DNA of 64,000 nucleotides from Hahella sp050299855 (GTDB lineage Bacteria > Pseudomonadota > Gammaproteobacteria > Pseudomonadales > Oleiphilaceae): NCBI GenBank assembly GCA_050299855.1, contig JBNKWQ010000026.1, positions 61,924 through 125,923 on the forward strand. Reading direction: 5' to 3'. Position 1 is the first letter of the stretch; every line of letters starts with the position of its first letter. The notes under the pieces were generated by a model that saw nothing but the letters and a program-made list of their open reading frames with translations, ran no database searches and had not been told where the DNA came from. The position numbers and the translations under genes are program-made. Positions 9,095 to 17,648 of this stretch are shown here, piece after piece.

Positions 9095-9634
9095 ATGAAA
9101 CGCCTACATGTCCATCTTAGCGTTAATGACCTGGAAAAAAGCATTCTGTTCTATAACCAGTTATTTTCCTCCGAGCCTGCGGTAACCAAGGATGACTATG
9201 CAAAGTGGATGCTGGACGATCCACGTGTAAATTTCGCCATCTCTACAAGGAGCATGAAAAAAGGACTCGACCACCTGGGACTCCAGGCTGAATCCGAGCC
9301 CGAATTGGCAGACATTAAGCGAGCCATGGAACGAGCCAATCAGCCTGTTGTTGACGAACCCGGGGCCACTTGCTGTTATGCCCGATCAGACAAGCACTGG
9401 ACTATCGATCCTGACGGCCTGGCCTGGGAAGGCTTCCATAGTCTGGAAAGTATTCCTACATACGGTAAAACGGCCAAGAGTACCGGCGTCGATAGCAATA
9501 GCATTACTGAAAAGAAATCAGAGGATAATGGTCTGCTAGAGGCTTCAGACGCGGAAAACGGGGTTGGTGAACCTGGGCAGGCTGCCTGCTGTATCAGCAA
9601 AATTAAACCGCCGTCAACCAACAGCTGTTGTTAG
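9095..9634 (+). CDS. arsI: ArsI, organoarsenical C-As lyase
   Basis: A 179-residue vicinal-oxygen-chelate dioxygenase that cleaves the carbon-arsenic bond of trivalent organoarsenicals such as methylarsenite, giving As(III). The VOC fold opens MKRLHVHLSVNDLEKSI, where the histidine provides an iron ligand, and the defining vicinal cysteines C93-C94 lie in GATCCYARSDKHW. A hydrophilic tail of about 45 residues ends in paired cysteines (SCC), common in ArsI/CadI relatives and possibly metal-binding. It lies in the arsR operon and acts in the cytoplasm. Confidence 0.9.
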   Translation: MKRLHVHLSVNDLEKSILFYNQLFSSEPAVTKDDYAKWMLDDPRVNFAISTRSMKKGLDHLGLQAESEPELADIKRAMERANQPVVDEPGATCCYARSDKHWTIDPDGLAWEGFHSLESIPTYGKTAKSTGVDSNSITEKKSEDNGLLEASDAENGVGEPGQAACCISKIKPPSTNSCC

Positions 9635-9676
9635 TGGCCACCGTAGTATCATAGTTAAATGACAACGATTCACCAT

Positions 9677-9708
9677 ATAGCGCCCCGGCCGGGAGGTCAG
9701 GGCGCTAT
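9677..9708 (+). terminator. Intergenic hairpin between arsI and gapdh
   Basis: A perfect 9-bp stem, ATAGCGCCC paired with GGGCGCTAT, with a 14-base GC-rich loop. There is no U-run, so it may stabilise or process the transcript or act as a partial terminator rather than a full stop. Confidence 0.4.
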
Positions 9709-9728
9709 GCAACTCATGAGAAAATCAA

Positions 9729-10733
9729 ATGACCATCAATGTAGGCATAAATGGGTTCGGGCGTATGGGAAGACTGGTTCTTCGAGCCGCCTGGAGCAAT
9801 CCTGAAATCACATTTGTTCAGATCAATGATCCTGCAGGTACTACTGAAATTCATGCCCACCTATTGCAATTTGACTCAGTACACGGGGAATGGAAGGCCA
9901 GCATCAAAGCTCATGAAACTGCTGTCGAAATTGACGGGCGGCGAATCGCTTTTACCCATAATCATGGAATCACTGAAACTAACTGGAATCAATGCGACAT
10001 CGTGATCGAGTGTTCCGGTGTGATGCGGAAAAAATCCCTGCTTCAACAGTACCTTGATCAAGGCGTGAAAAAAGTCATTGTCAGTGCGCCGGTGAAGGAA
10101 GAAGGCGTGCTGAACGTCGTCATGGGGGTTAACGATCATCTATATGAAGCAACTCAGCCGGATATAGTAACCGCCGCTTCCTGTACCACCAATTGTCTTG
10201 CCCCCATTGTGCAGGTGGTTCATCAAAATCTTGGTATCAAACATGGGTCGATGACCACTATTCACGACCTGACCAATACCCAGACAATCATTGACGCTCC
10301 ACATAAAGACCTGCGACGTGCCAGGGCCTGTGGCATGAGCCTGATACCGACATCCACAGGTTCTGCGACAGCCATTACTAAGATCTTTCCCGAGTTAACC
10401 GGAAAACTGAATGGCCATGCCGTTCGCGTCCCCCTCTGCAACGCCTCATTGACTGATTGTGTTTTCGAAGTTGAGCGTCCCACTGATGCCGCTACGTTGA
10501 ATAAACTCTTCAAGGAAGCAGCCGAGGGATCGCTTAAAGGCATTCTCGGCTATGAAGAACGACCTCTGGTTTCCATCGACTATCGTACCGACCCACGATC
10601 GGCAGTTATAGACGCGCTTTCCACCATGGTGATCAACCAGACCCAGGTCAAGATCTATGCCTGGTACGATAACGAGTGGGGCTACGTGAATCGCATGGCT
10701 GAGCTGGCGGCGAAAATTGGACGTGGCCTGTAG
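9729..10733 (+). CDS. gapdh: Type I glyceraldehyde-3-phosphate dehydrogenase of the arsJ system
   Basis: A 334-residue GAPDH with the Rossmann opening INGFGRMGRLVLRA and active-site Cys152 in ASCTTNCLAP. Enzymes of this kind beside arsJ use arsenate in place of phosphate and make 1-arseno-3-phosphoglycerate, which ArsJ exports. The position between arsI and arsJ, not in a glycolytic cluster, supports the arsenate-resistance role. A housekeeping role cannot be excluded from sequence alone. Confidence 0.9.
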   Translation: MTINVGINGFGRMGRLVLRAAWSNPEITFVQINDPAGTTEIHAHLLQFDSVHGEWKASIKAHETAVEIDGRRIAFTHNHGITETNWNQCDIVIECSGVMRKKSLLQQYLDQGVKKVIVSAPVKEEGVLNVVMGVNDHLYEATQPDIVTAASCTTNCLAPIVQVVHQNLGIKHGSMTTIHDLTNTQTIIDAPHKDLRRARACGMSLIPTSTGSATAITKIFPELTGKLNGHAVRVPLCNASLTDCVFEVERPTDAATLNKLFKEAAEGSLKGILGYEERPLVSIDYRTDPRSAVIDALSTMVINQTQVKIYAWYDNEWGYVNRMAELAAKIGRGL

Positions 10734-10836
10734 CCTATTGGTTAATAAATCGCTGGGTAAAATGTTCATTACATCAACACCAGATAACTGCCTGCCTAAC
10801 AGGCAGATTGACACTAGAGCGGAATAGAGAACAGAA

Positions 10837-12081
10837 ATGCTATCCAGGCTTTCGTTGGAAGTACGCCAATATCTGATGATCACGGCCAATTATTGGGCTT
10901 TTACGCTGACGGACGGAGCCCTGCGAATGCTCGTAGTGCTTTACTTTCATCAACTTGGCTATCCACCGCTGGAAATAGCCCTGCTCTTCCTTTTCTATGA
11001 ATTTTTTGGTGTGGTGACCAACCTGATCGGCGGCTGGCTGGGTGCCAAGATCGGCCTGAATCGCACCATGAACATAGGGTTGGGACTACAGATACTGGCC
11101 CTGCTAATGCTGACAGGGCCATCCGGGTGGCTGACAGTGCCTTGGGTAATGGCCGCACAGGCCATTTCGGGAATCGCTAAAGACCTCAACAAAATGAGTG
11201 CTAAAAGCGCCATTAAGACGTTGATACCTGCCGACGCCACCGGCAAACTTTTTCAATGGATAGCACTGCTGACCGGATCAAAAAATGCGCTTAAGGGTAT
11301 TGGCTTTTTCATGGGTGGACTGCTACTCACACTTATTGAATTCAGAGGAGCAGTACTTGCCATGCTGATCATGCTGGCGGCTTGTTGGCTATTAAGTATG
11401 TCAGCGCTGAAAAAAGAGCTTGGCAAGGCATCTACCAAACCCAAGTTCAGGGACATTTTTTCCAAAAGTCGCGCCATTAATATCCTTTCGGCAGCCAGGC
11501 TCTGCCTGTTCGCCTCAAGGGATGTGTGGTTTGTTGTTGCCCTACCGGTTTACCTCAGCGAGTCCTTTAGTTGGAATTTTTGGCAGGTAGGCAGCTTTCT
11601 GGCGGTATGGATTATTGGCTATGGAATTATACAATCTTTGTCACCCGGCTTATTTAAGCAACATACAAGTACAGACAGTGCGATTACGGATTTCTCCCAA
11701 ACTACCGCCGTTTGGGCGGGCGTCCTCGGCTTCATACCAGCGGCAATTGCGCTTGGCCTGACAGTCGAATGGAACGATCATTGGACCCTGGTAGCCGGCC
11801 TTCTGGTGTTTGCTGCGGTATTCGCCGTCAATTCAGCCCTGCATAGCTTTCTGGTTGTCCATTTTGCCAGTGCCGATGGTGTATCACTCGATGTAGGCTT
11901 CTATTACATGGCCAATGCCATGGGGCGGTTACTTGGGACAATATTATCAGGCGCCATCTTTCAGGTTTATGGCCTTGGTGCCTGCCTCTGGGTTGCAACT
12001 GGTTTTCTTTTCATCACTGCTTTTATTTCTCTGGCCTTGCCCAAAACAAATACTGACAATACGACAAGCGCCATTAGTTAA
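10837..12081 (+). CDS. arsJ: ArsJ, organoarsenical efflux MFS permease
   Basis: A 414-residue polytopic protein with about 12 hydrophobic helices. The opening VRQYLMITANYWAFTLTDGALRMLVVLYFHQLGYPPLEIA is the ArsJ family start. It should export 1-arseno-3-phosphoglycerate made by the preceding GAPDH, after which the product hydrolyses to arsenate outside. The gap of about 100 bases after gapdh lacks a clear terminator, so co-transcription is likely. The next gene begins 22 bases after the stop. Confidence 0.9.
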   Translation: MLSRLSLEVRQYLMITANYWAFTLTDGALRMLVVLYFHQLGYPPLEIALLFLFYEFFGVVTNLIGGWLGAKIGLNRTMNIGLGLQILALLMLTGPSGWLTVPWVMAAQAISGIAKDLNKMSAKSAIKTLIPADATGKLFQWIALLTGSKNALKGIGFFMGGLLLTLIEFRGAVLAMLIMLAACWLLSMSALKKELGKASTKPKFRDIFSKSRAINILSAARLCLFASRDVWFVVALPVYLSESFSWNFWQVGSFLAVWIIGYGIIQSLSPGLFKQHTSTDSAITDFSQTTAVWAGVLGFIPAAIALGLTVEWNDHWTLVAGLLVFAAVFAVNSALHSFLVVHFASADGVSLDVGFYYMANAMGRLLGTILSGAIFQVYGLGACLWVATGFLFITAFISLALPKTNTDNTTSAIS

Positions 12082-12103
12082 TCCGGAAAACCAAGTTGCC
12101 TTT

Positions 12104-12817
12104 ATGTCAGATATGTCAGACCTGTTGGATCCCTCAAATTATCATCCACCGCAGATTCCCTGGCTGGACATCCGCTATGTGGACCGAGACATAATTGTCG
12201 TCAACAAACCCAGTGGTATTTTAACGGCACCCGGCGGCGGCGTGGGCAAGCAGGATTCTATTTGGAAAAGAGTACTTGAGCGCTACCCTCTGAGCCAGGT
12301 TGTGCACCGTCTAGATCAAGCGACCTCTGGCGTGCTGGTTTTGGCACTGCGTAGAAAGGCAGAGAAAGCGCTGAAGAAACAGTTCATGGATCGGACTGTA
12401 AAAAAGCTTTATGTCGCCCGGGTTGCCGGCATTGTTGAAGCCAATGAAGGCATGGTGAATCTGCCACTGACGAATGATACTGATCGACCGCCTCTGCAAA
12501 AAGTTTCTGAAGCAGGCAAACCTTCACAGACTCACTATAAAGTGCTGGCCCGATCAGAAAGCACCACGTTATTGTCGCTTGAGCCGGTGACAGGAAGAAG
12601 CCACCAGCTCAGAGTACATATGCAGGCTATTGGCCATCCCATTCTGGGCGACCGGTTTTATGCCCCCACCGACATTAGCACTGTCTGCCCACGACTACTA
12701 TTACACGCCCGGAGCATTTCCTTTTTGCATCCCTACAGTAATGAGCCGGTTACCCTTGAAGTTCCTCCAAGCGGTGAATTTTCACTGGATTATTTATTAC
12801 CTTTATCTACCATATAG
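12104..12817 (+). CDS. rluA: RluA-family pseudouridine synthase
   Basis: A 237-residue enzyme that converts uridine to pseudouridine in RNA. Catalytic Asp71 is in HRLDQATSG; GRSHQLRVHM and GHPILGDRFYA are the other conserved blocks, and the size and PRLLLHA region fit RluA itself (23S U746 and tRNA U32) rather than RluC/D, which carry an S4 domain. An open frame extends upstream into arsJ, but ATG 12104 or 12113 is the sensible start because the upstream residues are an out-of-frame copy of the arsJ 3' end. Confidence 0.88.
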   Translation: MSDMSDLLDPSNYHPPQIPWLDIRYVDRDIIVVNKPSGILTAPGGGVGKQDSIWKRVLERYPLSQVVHRLDQATSGVLVLALRRKAEKALKKQFMDRTVKKLYVARVAGIVEANEGMVNLPLTNDTDRPPLQKVSEAGKPSQTHYKVLARSESTTLLSLEPVTGRSHQLRVHMQAIGHPILGDRFYAPTDISTVCPRLLLHARSISFLHPYSNEPVTLEVPPSGEFSLDYLLPLSTI

Positions 12818-12994
12818 TCCATTTGGACGGTTGTTCCACGCCACCAACTTTGTATGATGATGAGTCACAAAGTTGTGCAACAATATTTCTATAGGTACCC
12901 AAGGACTTAAAAAGCGAGGAGAACGGATTCCCAGGTGTCGAGCGAGTAGGCAAGCACAAATAACGAAAAACCTATTCATCAGGGGATGAATTCC

Positions 12995-14740
12995 ATGGAA
13001 AGATCTACAATCTTAAGCCGTAAGGACCGGCTGTCTTTTATTCGACGTCCTTTTATACGGCGAATTGCAGACATGTTGTTTCGTCAGCAAGCCGACACCA
13101 AGGCCATCTATCAGGTCGAGTTAAATGACACCGCCCTTTGGGAAATGAGCGCTCACGACGCACTACGCATGCCACTGACCGAGTCAGCCCATAAGAAAAA
13201 CGTACCACTGCAGACCTCCGTTAAAGGCTCTTTAACATTCACTCCCCCCCCCTCCACGAGTTCAAATCCTGAATGCACTACGAGCTCAAATCCTAAATAC
13301 ACTAATAGCCTTAGCCAACCTTGCCATGAGCAGGATTTACAACCTATTCAGGATATTGAGCTGGACGAAGAGCACTATCTTCCTCCCTATGAACGGCAAC
13401 CTGTCACTACCCCCATTATTACACCTACAAGGGAAAGCACCCCCGATCGTTCTACACAGCAGCATTCTAAGGCAAAACCCAGGCCCAAACACAAAGCTCT
13501 GCAAACCCAGCCGTCATTAGGCAATAAGAATTTTAAACGGCAAGCTGTTGTGAAGACCGCCAAAGTTACCGGAAGCAGGGCTCTGACCGGCAAACCTCAA
13601 GGCCAAATGATCAAGAAGGCCCAACCAAAAAAAGCACCGGCCGTCAGCAACGATATTAGTGATACTAACTTAAGACAAAACAAAGAATCAGTGACTCAAG
13701 ACAACATAGAAGAGTCTCCGTTCATTCCCCAGCTTGCTCACCCAGCGCCCATGACATCCAGCGTTGAAAAGGCTGGCGCACTACTGACTCATCTTGTAAA
13801 AAAACTACCAGACATTGCGCCAGAACAAGCCGTTACCCCAAAAACTTCTCATCCAGAAGCAACCCCGGAAGTAACGAAAGTACCGGCCATCACCTCCCTG
13901 CCCCCTCAAATCAGGAAGATAAACAAGGCTGTCAGATCGGTAAATCGCAGCTCCGGCCAGAATGACGTTAAACAGCAACAATCTCTCCAAAGTGACCTTG
14001 ATGTGGTGCTGCTGATTGAACCCAATGAGAAAGTCAGGCAGGCGTTGGCTGCCATGGTTAAAAATCTCGGAGTACGTTGCATGGCGGTGACCACGGCACA
14101 GGAAGGCCTGAACTTCATGCACCGCATCCGACCCTCCGTCGTTCTTGTGGAACAAAATATTCCTGATATGGCCACCACCGAATTCATCATTTGCATTCGA
14201 AGACTGTACCGTAACAGGCCAGTACCCGTTGTATTGATGGGAGAAGAAGACAACCAGCTCTATTCCGAATGGACGTTACGTTTATCCGTAGAAGCTCATC
14301 TTGCCAAGCCATTCAACTCACATGGACTGGCGCAGGTTATTGGCCCATACGCTTCACTTAAAACGCCTCTCACCAACACTCCATATGTCGGCGCTGTGGG
14401 CCTGGTAATCGAAGAGGTAGAACTGAGGAATTACTTACGTCGCATACTGGTACGCCATGGATACTCGATTACCATGAGCTGCGATCCGGCACGCCTTAAA
14501 TATGCCGGTGAGTTTCTCAACAAGCAACATCTGGATGCCTGGTTAGTGCAGGCTGAAGATGAGGAGCTTTGCGCCGATGTGGTTGACTGCCTGGAGAGCT
14601 CATTCTCCTCCCCTGTCTATGTCGGCTTCGATGATCTGGACCTGAATGATTGTAGCGATGGGGATAAATTACGATGGAAGCGGCGTCTGCTACAAAAGCT
14701 GGGCAAACTGGTTGAATCAAAAACAGTTAAGGTTGCCTAG
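12995..14740 (+). CDS. Two-receiver-like regulatory protein with long linker; phospho-acceptor Asp replaced by Glu
   Basis: A 581-residue protein. ATG 12995 is favoured by AGGGGA at 12981-12986; ATG 12986 sits too close to it. Residues about 60-325 are low-complexity, Pro/Lys/Thr-rich and probably disordered. A CheY-like receiver follows (DVVLLIEPNEKVRQAL onward); its usual phosphorylated Asp is Glu386 (VVLVEQNIPDM), while the Lys of the LAKPF motif is kept. A second, more degenerate receiver-like domain occupies the last 120 residues and ends with a WxRRLLQKLGKL helix resembling ChpB-type chemotaxis proteins. It may be a constitutive adaptor. A C9 homopolymer lies in the coding sequence. No partner gene is adjacent. 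Confidence 0.65.
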   Translation: MERSTILSRKDRLSFIRRPFIRRIADMLFRQQADTKAIYQVELNDTALWEMSAHDALRMPLTESAHKKNVPLQTSVKGSLTFTPPPSTSSNPECTTSSNPKYTNSLSQPCHEQDLQPIQDIELDEEHYLPPYERQPVTTPIITPTRESTPDRSTQQHSKAKPRPKHKALQTQPSLGNKNFKRQAVVKTAKVTGSRALTGKPQGQMIKKAQPKKAPAVSNDISDTNLRQNKESVTQDNIEESPFIPQLAHPAPMTSSVEKAGALLTHLVKKLPDIAPEQAVTPKTSHPEATPEVTKVPAITSLPPQIRKINKAVRSVNRSSGQNDVKQQQSLQSDLDVVLLIEPNEKVRQALAAMVKNLGVRCMAVTTAQEGLNFMHRIRPSVVLVEQNIPDMATTEFIICIRRLYRNRPVPVVLMGEEDNQLYSEWTLRLSVEAHLAKPFNSHGLAQVIGPYASLKTPLTNTPYVGAVGLVIEEVELRNYLRRILVRHGYSITMSCDPARLKYAGEFLNKQHLDAWLVQAEDEELCADVVDCLESSFSSPVYVGFDDLDLNDCSDGDKLRWKRRLLQKLGKLVESKTVKVA

Positions 14741-14750
14741 GACTCTGACA

Positions 14751-14771
14751 CCCTGAAACTCGGTTTCAGGG
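14751..14771 (+). terminator. Hairpin after the receiver-domain gene
   Basis: A perfect 9-bp stem, CCCTGAAAC and GTTTCAGGG, around a 3-base loop, ten bases after the stop codon. The U-run is missing, so termination probably relies on the stronger hairpin at 14811. Confidence 0.55.
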
Positions 14772-14810
14772 GCTGGATGATCTCAGACTGAACAGCTAGA
14801 AACAAAAAAA

Positions 14811-14834
14811 GCCCGTCGCTTGGACGGGCTTTAT
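14811..14834. terminator. Bidirectional terminator, probably the original tRNA-Ser terminator
   Basis: Stem GCCCGTC / GACGGGC (14811-14829) flanked by an A-run on the left and TTTATTGTTT on the right, so it works on both strands. It lies directly outside the left attachment repeat. In the uninserted chromosome it would have followed the 3' end of tRNA-Ser on the minus strand. Confidence 0.8.
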
Positions 14835-14838
14835 TGTT

Positions 14839-14857
14839 TATGGCGGTGAGGGAGGGA
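14839..14857. repeat. attL: 19-bp direct repeat of the tRNA-Ser 3' end
   Basis: TATGGCGGTGAGGGAGGGA is repeated exactly at 30182-30200, where 17 of its bases are the 3' end (CCA, acceptor strand and part of the T arm) of tRNA-Ser. Homology stops right after it. This marks the outer left boundary of the island. Confidence 0.9.
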
Positions 14858-14939
14858 CTCAACACCATTTCCCAATTTCGGCGCAAATCGCGGCAGAATC
14901 ACGCTTTTTCGCCATGGTTTTCGTGGATAAAGCGCCATT

Positions 14940-14959
14940 GTATGCACCTGTGTATGTAC
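14940..14959 (+). promoter_or_regulatory. Left pair of arm-type repeats, putative integrase sites
   Basis: GTATGCAC, four bases, then GTATGTAC. The same 12-base spacing and near-identical octamers occur at 30098-30117 inside the right end. Arm-type integrase binding sites in both attachment regions are typical for tyrosine integrases. Confidence 0.5.
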
Positions 14960-15110
14960 TTTCAAGGATTCTGCAACCCAATATGATCGTGAAGACGTAA
15001 CTCGATGCCCCGCTGTTGGTGATTACCTCTGTACCGGCTAAAATCAATAAGTTAGGTTCACGGCAATAACTGATCACTTTTTCATCTATGGACTGGGGGC
15101 AATCTCACTG

Positions 15111-16868
15111 ATGTCAAACAAGCACGAAATAAAGAGCGAGAAGATTCACGTCAAAGACATATTCTCAAACCTGTGGTTTCGCATCCCTGAATACCAGCGC
15201 CCCTACGTGTGGGGTAATGATGAAATTGACGACCTGTTAGATGATTTGGTGTTTGCGCACACAGAGAAGCCAGACCAAGACTACTTTTTAGGCTCTTTCG
15301 TCTACCAGTCGAAAAAGGCAGGAAGCACACCGGGGCAAGAGTTCGACGAAAACGACCTATTAGACGGTCAACAGCGTATGACAACGCTATTCATGCTGTT
15401 TGCCTGTATTCGCGACCTTTCCGACAATGCCGACCTAAAAGAAGTTTGTCAGTCTTCGATTTACCAAAAAGGCAACGAGTTTCATGGCAGACCTGAAAGA
15501 ACCCGCATTGTCTTTGCTATCAGGCAAGAGGTTCAAGATTTTGTTGATACCTTCATAAAAGCTGATGGCGGTACAAGTAAAACCGGCGAGTTAACCGAGT
15601 TGGCAAAAGGCAGCTTAGACCCATCGGTGAAAAACATGGCAAATGCCGTGTTAAAAATGCGAGGCGAATTAACAAAGTTATCAGAATCTAATGACGCCGC
15701 CTTTTCACTACCAAAATTTTGCGCCTTTATCTGTAAGAATGTCTTATTGATCTATGTTGCCACTGAAGATTTAGACGATGCATTCCGGCTGTTCACAATT
15801 CTGAATGACCGTGGTGTGCCACTTCGTAATAGTGATATTTTGAAGTCTACAAACCTTGGCGCACTGACTAACGAGAAAGAAAAGGCGAAGTTTGCCAAGT
15901 TATGGGAAGAGGCTGAAGGCGAACTGGGTGATGATTTCGACCGCTTTTTGAATCACATTCGTACCATACTGCTGAAAGACAAAGCGCGGTTAAATTTGCT
16001 GGATGAATTTGAGCACAAAATCTATCACCCGCGTGAAAAAGAAAAATCAAGTGGTCAATTAAAGCCTTCATTACTTGCAAAGGGTAAGGAAACGTTTGAA
16101 CTGGTTGACCGCTATTTAAAGCACTATGACCAACTATTGGGCGGCAACAACTACGACCAAACCGGTGCAAGTTTTGAATTTGATAACCTAATTAAAGTCA
16201 TGTTGACGGGGCTTCCCTCTTCAGATTGGTTGCCGCCACTAATGCGGTATTTCGACCGATTCCGCTATGAAAACCTATTAGATTTCTTGATCAAGATTGA
16301 CAATCAACTGTCGTCTGACTGGATTGCTCAGCATTCACCAACCGCACGAATTGAAAACATGAACAATATTATTCGGGCTATTGAATCCGCTGAAACATCA
16401 AATGATGTACTGAGCAATGACAGTGTTTTTTCGATTGATAAGGAAGGGTTTAACCGTGAAATCAATGCCGCTGTATATGGACGACGATTTACCCGGTATC
16501 TGTTGCTAAAACTCGATTATCTGTATGCGGATCACGGGCAACGCATGTCATTAGAGTATCTGTCTGTTGAACATGTATTACCGCAGAACCCTAAATCTGA
16601 TAGCCAATGGTGCAAAGACTTTACAAGTGAGCAGCGCGAAGAGTGGACGCACCGCCTTGGCAACTTGGTATTGATCACTACCAAGAAAAACACCTCACAG
16701 GGCAACAAGGACTACAAAGACAAGAAATCCAAGTATTTTGAAAAGCGTATTAGCACATGCCCCAACTCGCTAAGGGTGCTTAAAAATGAGCAGTGGACGC
16801 CGGTTGAGCTTCAGGCGAACCATGAAACGGTAATAGGGAAATTAAAAGCGCACTATAAAACCAATTAG
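15111..16868 (+). CDS. GmrSD-like restriction protein (DUF262 + DUF1524)
   Basis: A 585-residue single chain. The N-terminal DUF262 domain has IPEYQRPYVWGNDEIDDLL (about 24-42), FLGSFVY, and the DGQQRMTTL motif (about 86-94) thought to bind and hydrolyse nucleotide. The C-terminal DUF1524 nuclease has the HNH-like EHVLPQNP (about 484-491), then LGNLVLITTKKNTSQGNKDY. In the known GmrS/GmrD system these two domains cleave phage DNA carrying glucosylated hydroxymethylcytosine; BrxU and SspE are related fused forms. It probably restricts modified phage DNA. No methyltransferase is nearby, consistent with type IV behaviour. First gene inside the left end. Confidence 0.88.
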   Translation: MSNKHEIKSEKIHVKDIFSNLWFRIPEYQRPYVWGNDEIDDLLDDLVFAHTEKPDQDYFLGSFVYQSKKAGSTPGQEFDENDLLDGQQRMTTLFMLFACIRDLSDNADLKEVCQSSIYQKGNEFHGRPERTRIVFAIRQEVQDFVDTFIKADGGTSKTGELTELAKGSLDPSVKNMANAVLKMRGELTKLSESNDAAFSLPKFCAFICKNVLLIYVATEDLDDAFRLFTILNDRGVPLRNSDILKSTNLGALTNEKEKAKFAKLWEEAEGELGDDFDRFLNHIRTILLKDKARLNLLDEFEHKIYHPREKEKSSGQLKPSLLAKGKETFELVDRYLKHYDQLLGGNNYDQTGASFEFDNLIKVMLTGLPSSDWLPPLMRYFDRFRYENLLDFLIKIDNQLSSDWIAQHSPTARIENMNNIIRAIESAETSNDVLSNDSVFSIDKEGFNREINAAVYGRRFTRYLLLKLDYLYADHGQRMSLEYLSVEHVLPQNPKSDSQWCKDFTSEQREEWTHRLGNLVLITTKKNTSQGNKDYKDKKSKYFEKRISTCPNSLRVLKNEQWTPVELQANHETVIGKLKAHYKTN

Positions 16869-17024
16869 AGGTGACAAAAATAAAAACAATCGTGCCACGA
16901 CCGTAAAAACCTGTGAGGCAATTCCTGTGATGGCTGTCACATTATAGTAGAATCGAGCGGTTAACCGGGCGGCGCGATTCGTCCAAAACAAAAACGATAA
17001 CCAGTAAAATTAAGGACCAATAAA

Positions 17025-17360
17025 ATGGGAAGAATTCTCTACCACTACACCAGTGAGAGAGGTTATAGGGGGATACTCGATAGCAACTCAATTAATCCAT
17101 CATTGAAAGCGAATAACCCCAAAGACGCCAGATTTGGCGAAGGGCAGTATGTTAGCGATATTATGCCGAAAACTAAGCGCCCTTCACAATTATCTATGAT
17201 TTTTTTCGGGATTCCATGGGCAGGAAAGCGGTTTGAATATCACATAAACATTGACGTTAACGGTTTAAATGTTATTCATGGTAGGAAAAGTGTTTATCTG
17301 ATCCCAAACACTAAACCGTTAGATATTTCAAACAGAATTAAAGGTCACGGGAAAAACTAA
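17025..17360 (+). CDS. HYD1-signature ADP-ribosyltransferase (toxin candidate)
   Basis: A 111-residue protein that is almost entirely one catalytic domain of the Tox-ART-HYD1 type. It opens LYHYTSERGYRGIL (candidate H7), continues DARFGEGQYVSDI (Y42) and ends with IDVNGLNVI and VYLIPNTKPLDIS (D100), giving the H-Y-D arrangement of NAD-dependent ADP-ribosyltransferases. In other bacteria such domains are C-terminal tips of secreted toxins; here it stands alone, with no signal peptide, so it likely acts in the producer's cytoplasm. AAGGA at 17012-17016 is the ribosome site. It heads an operon with a DUF6881 gene and a macrodomain gene. Target molecule unknown. Confidence 0.85.
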   Translation: MGRILYHYTSERGYRGILDSNSINPSLKANNPKDARFGEGQYVSDIMPKTKRPSQLSMIFFGIPWAGKRFEYHINIDVNGLNVIHGRKSVYLIPNTKPLDISNRIKGHGKN

Positions 17361-17369
17361 GGTACATTT

Positions 17370-17648
17370 ATGAGCACATATATTTATTCGATGTGGAAAA
17401 ACAGCCCAGCGGGTTCACCAAAAGAGTTCTATAGCGAGTTAGACCCAAGCCGATACGAAACCCGAAAAGTTGAAATCTTTGCCGGTGGGAAAATGTCTTA
17501 CGCATCAAAACAAAAAGAAGTTCCGCCTACAAGGTTAGGTATCACCCCTGTCCCAACTATTGCGGAAATCATGACGCAATCAGAATTTACTGTTAAAGAA
17601 ATCAGCAAACAGGAATTTGAAAGTATTTGGACAAAAGCCACGAAATGA
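17370..17648 (+). CDS. DUF6881-like small protein
   Basis: A 92-residue protein with the pattern FYSELDPSRYETRKVEIFAGGKMSYAS followed by TRLGITPVPTIAEI and a C-terminal FTVKEISKQEFESIWTKA. From memory this fits DUF6881, a small family of unknown function. It starts nine bases after the ADP-ribosyltransferase with TAAGG upstream, and its TGA overlaps the ATG of the macrodomain gene (ATGA), so all three are translationally linked. It may be an inhibitor, chaperone or adaptor for the toxin; the sequence does not decide. Confidence 0.7.
   Translation: MSTYIYSMWKNSPAGSPKEFYSELDPSRYETRKVEIFAGGKMSYASKQKEVPPTRLGITPVPTIAEIMTQSEFTVKEISKQEFESIWTKATK

Noticed and set aside
12845..12875. Dyad CAACTTTGT / ACAAAGTTG as a terminator of rluA
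   Set aside because: The arms are short, the loop is 13 bases and no T-run follows; it may be chance or a regulator site for the next gene.
14859..15077. 72-codon minus-strand ORF just inside the left island end
   Set aside because: It covers the arm-type repeats, has no ribosome site that I can see and no family resemblance; probably chance, though a remnant gene cannot be excluded.
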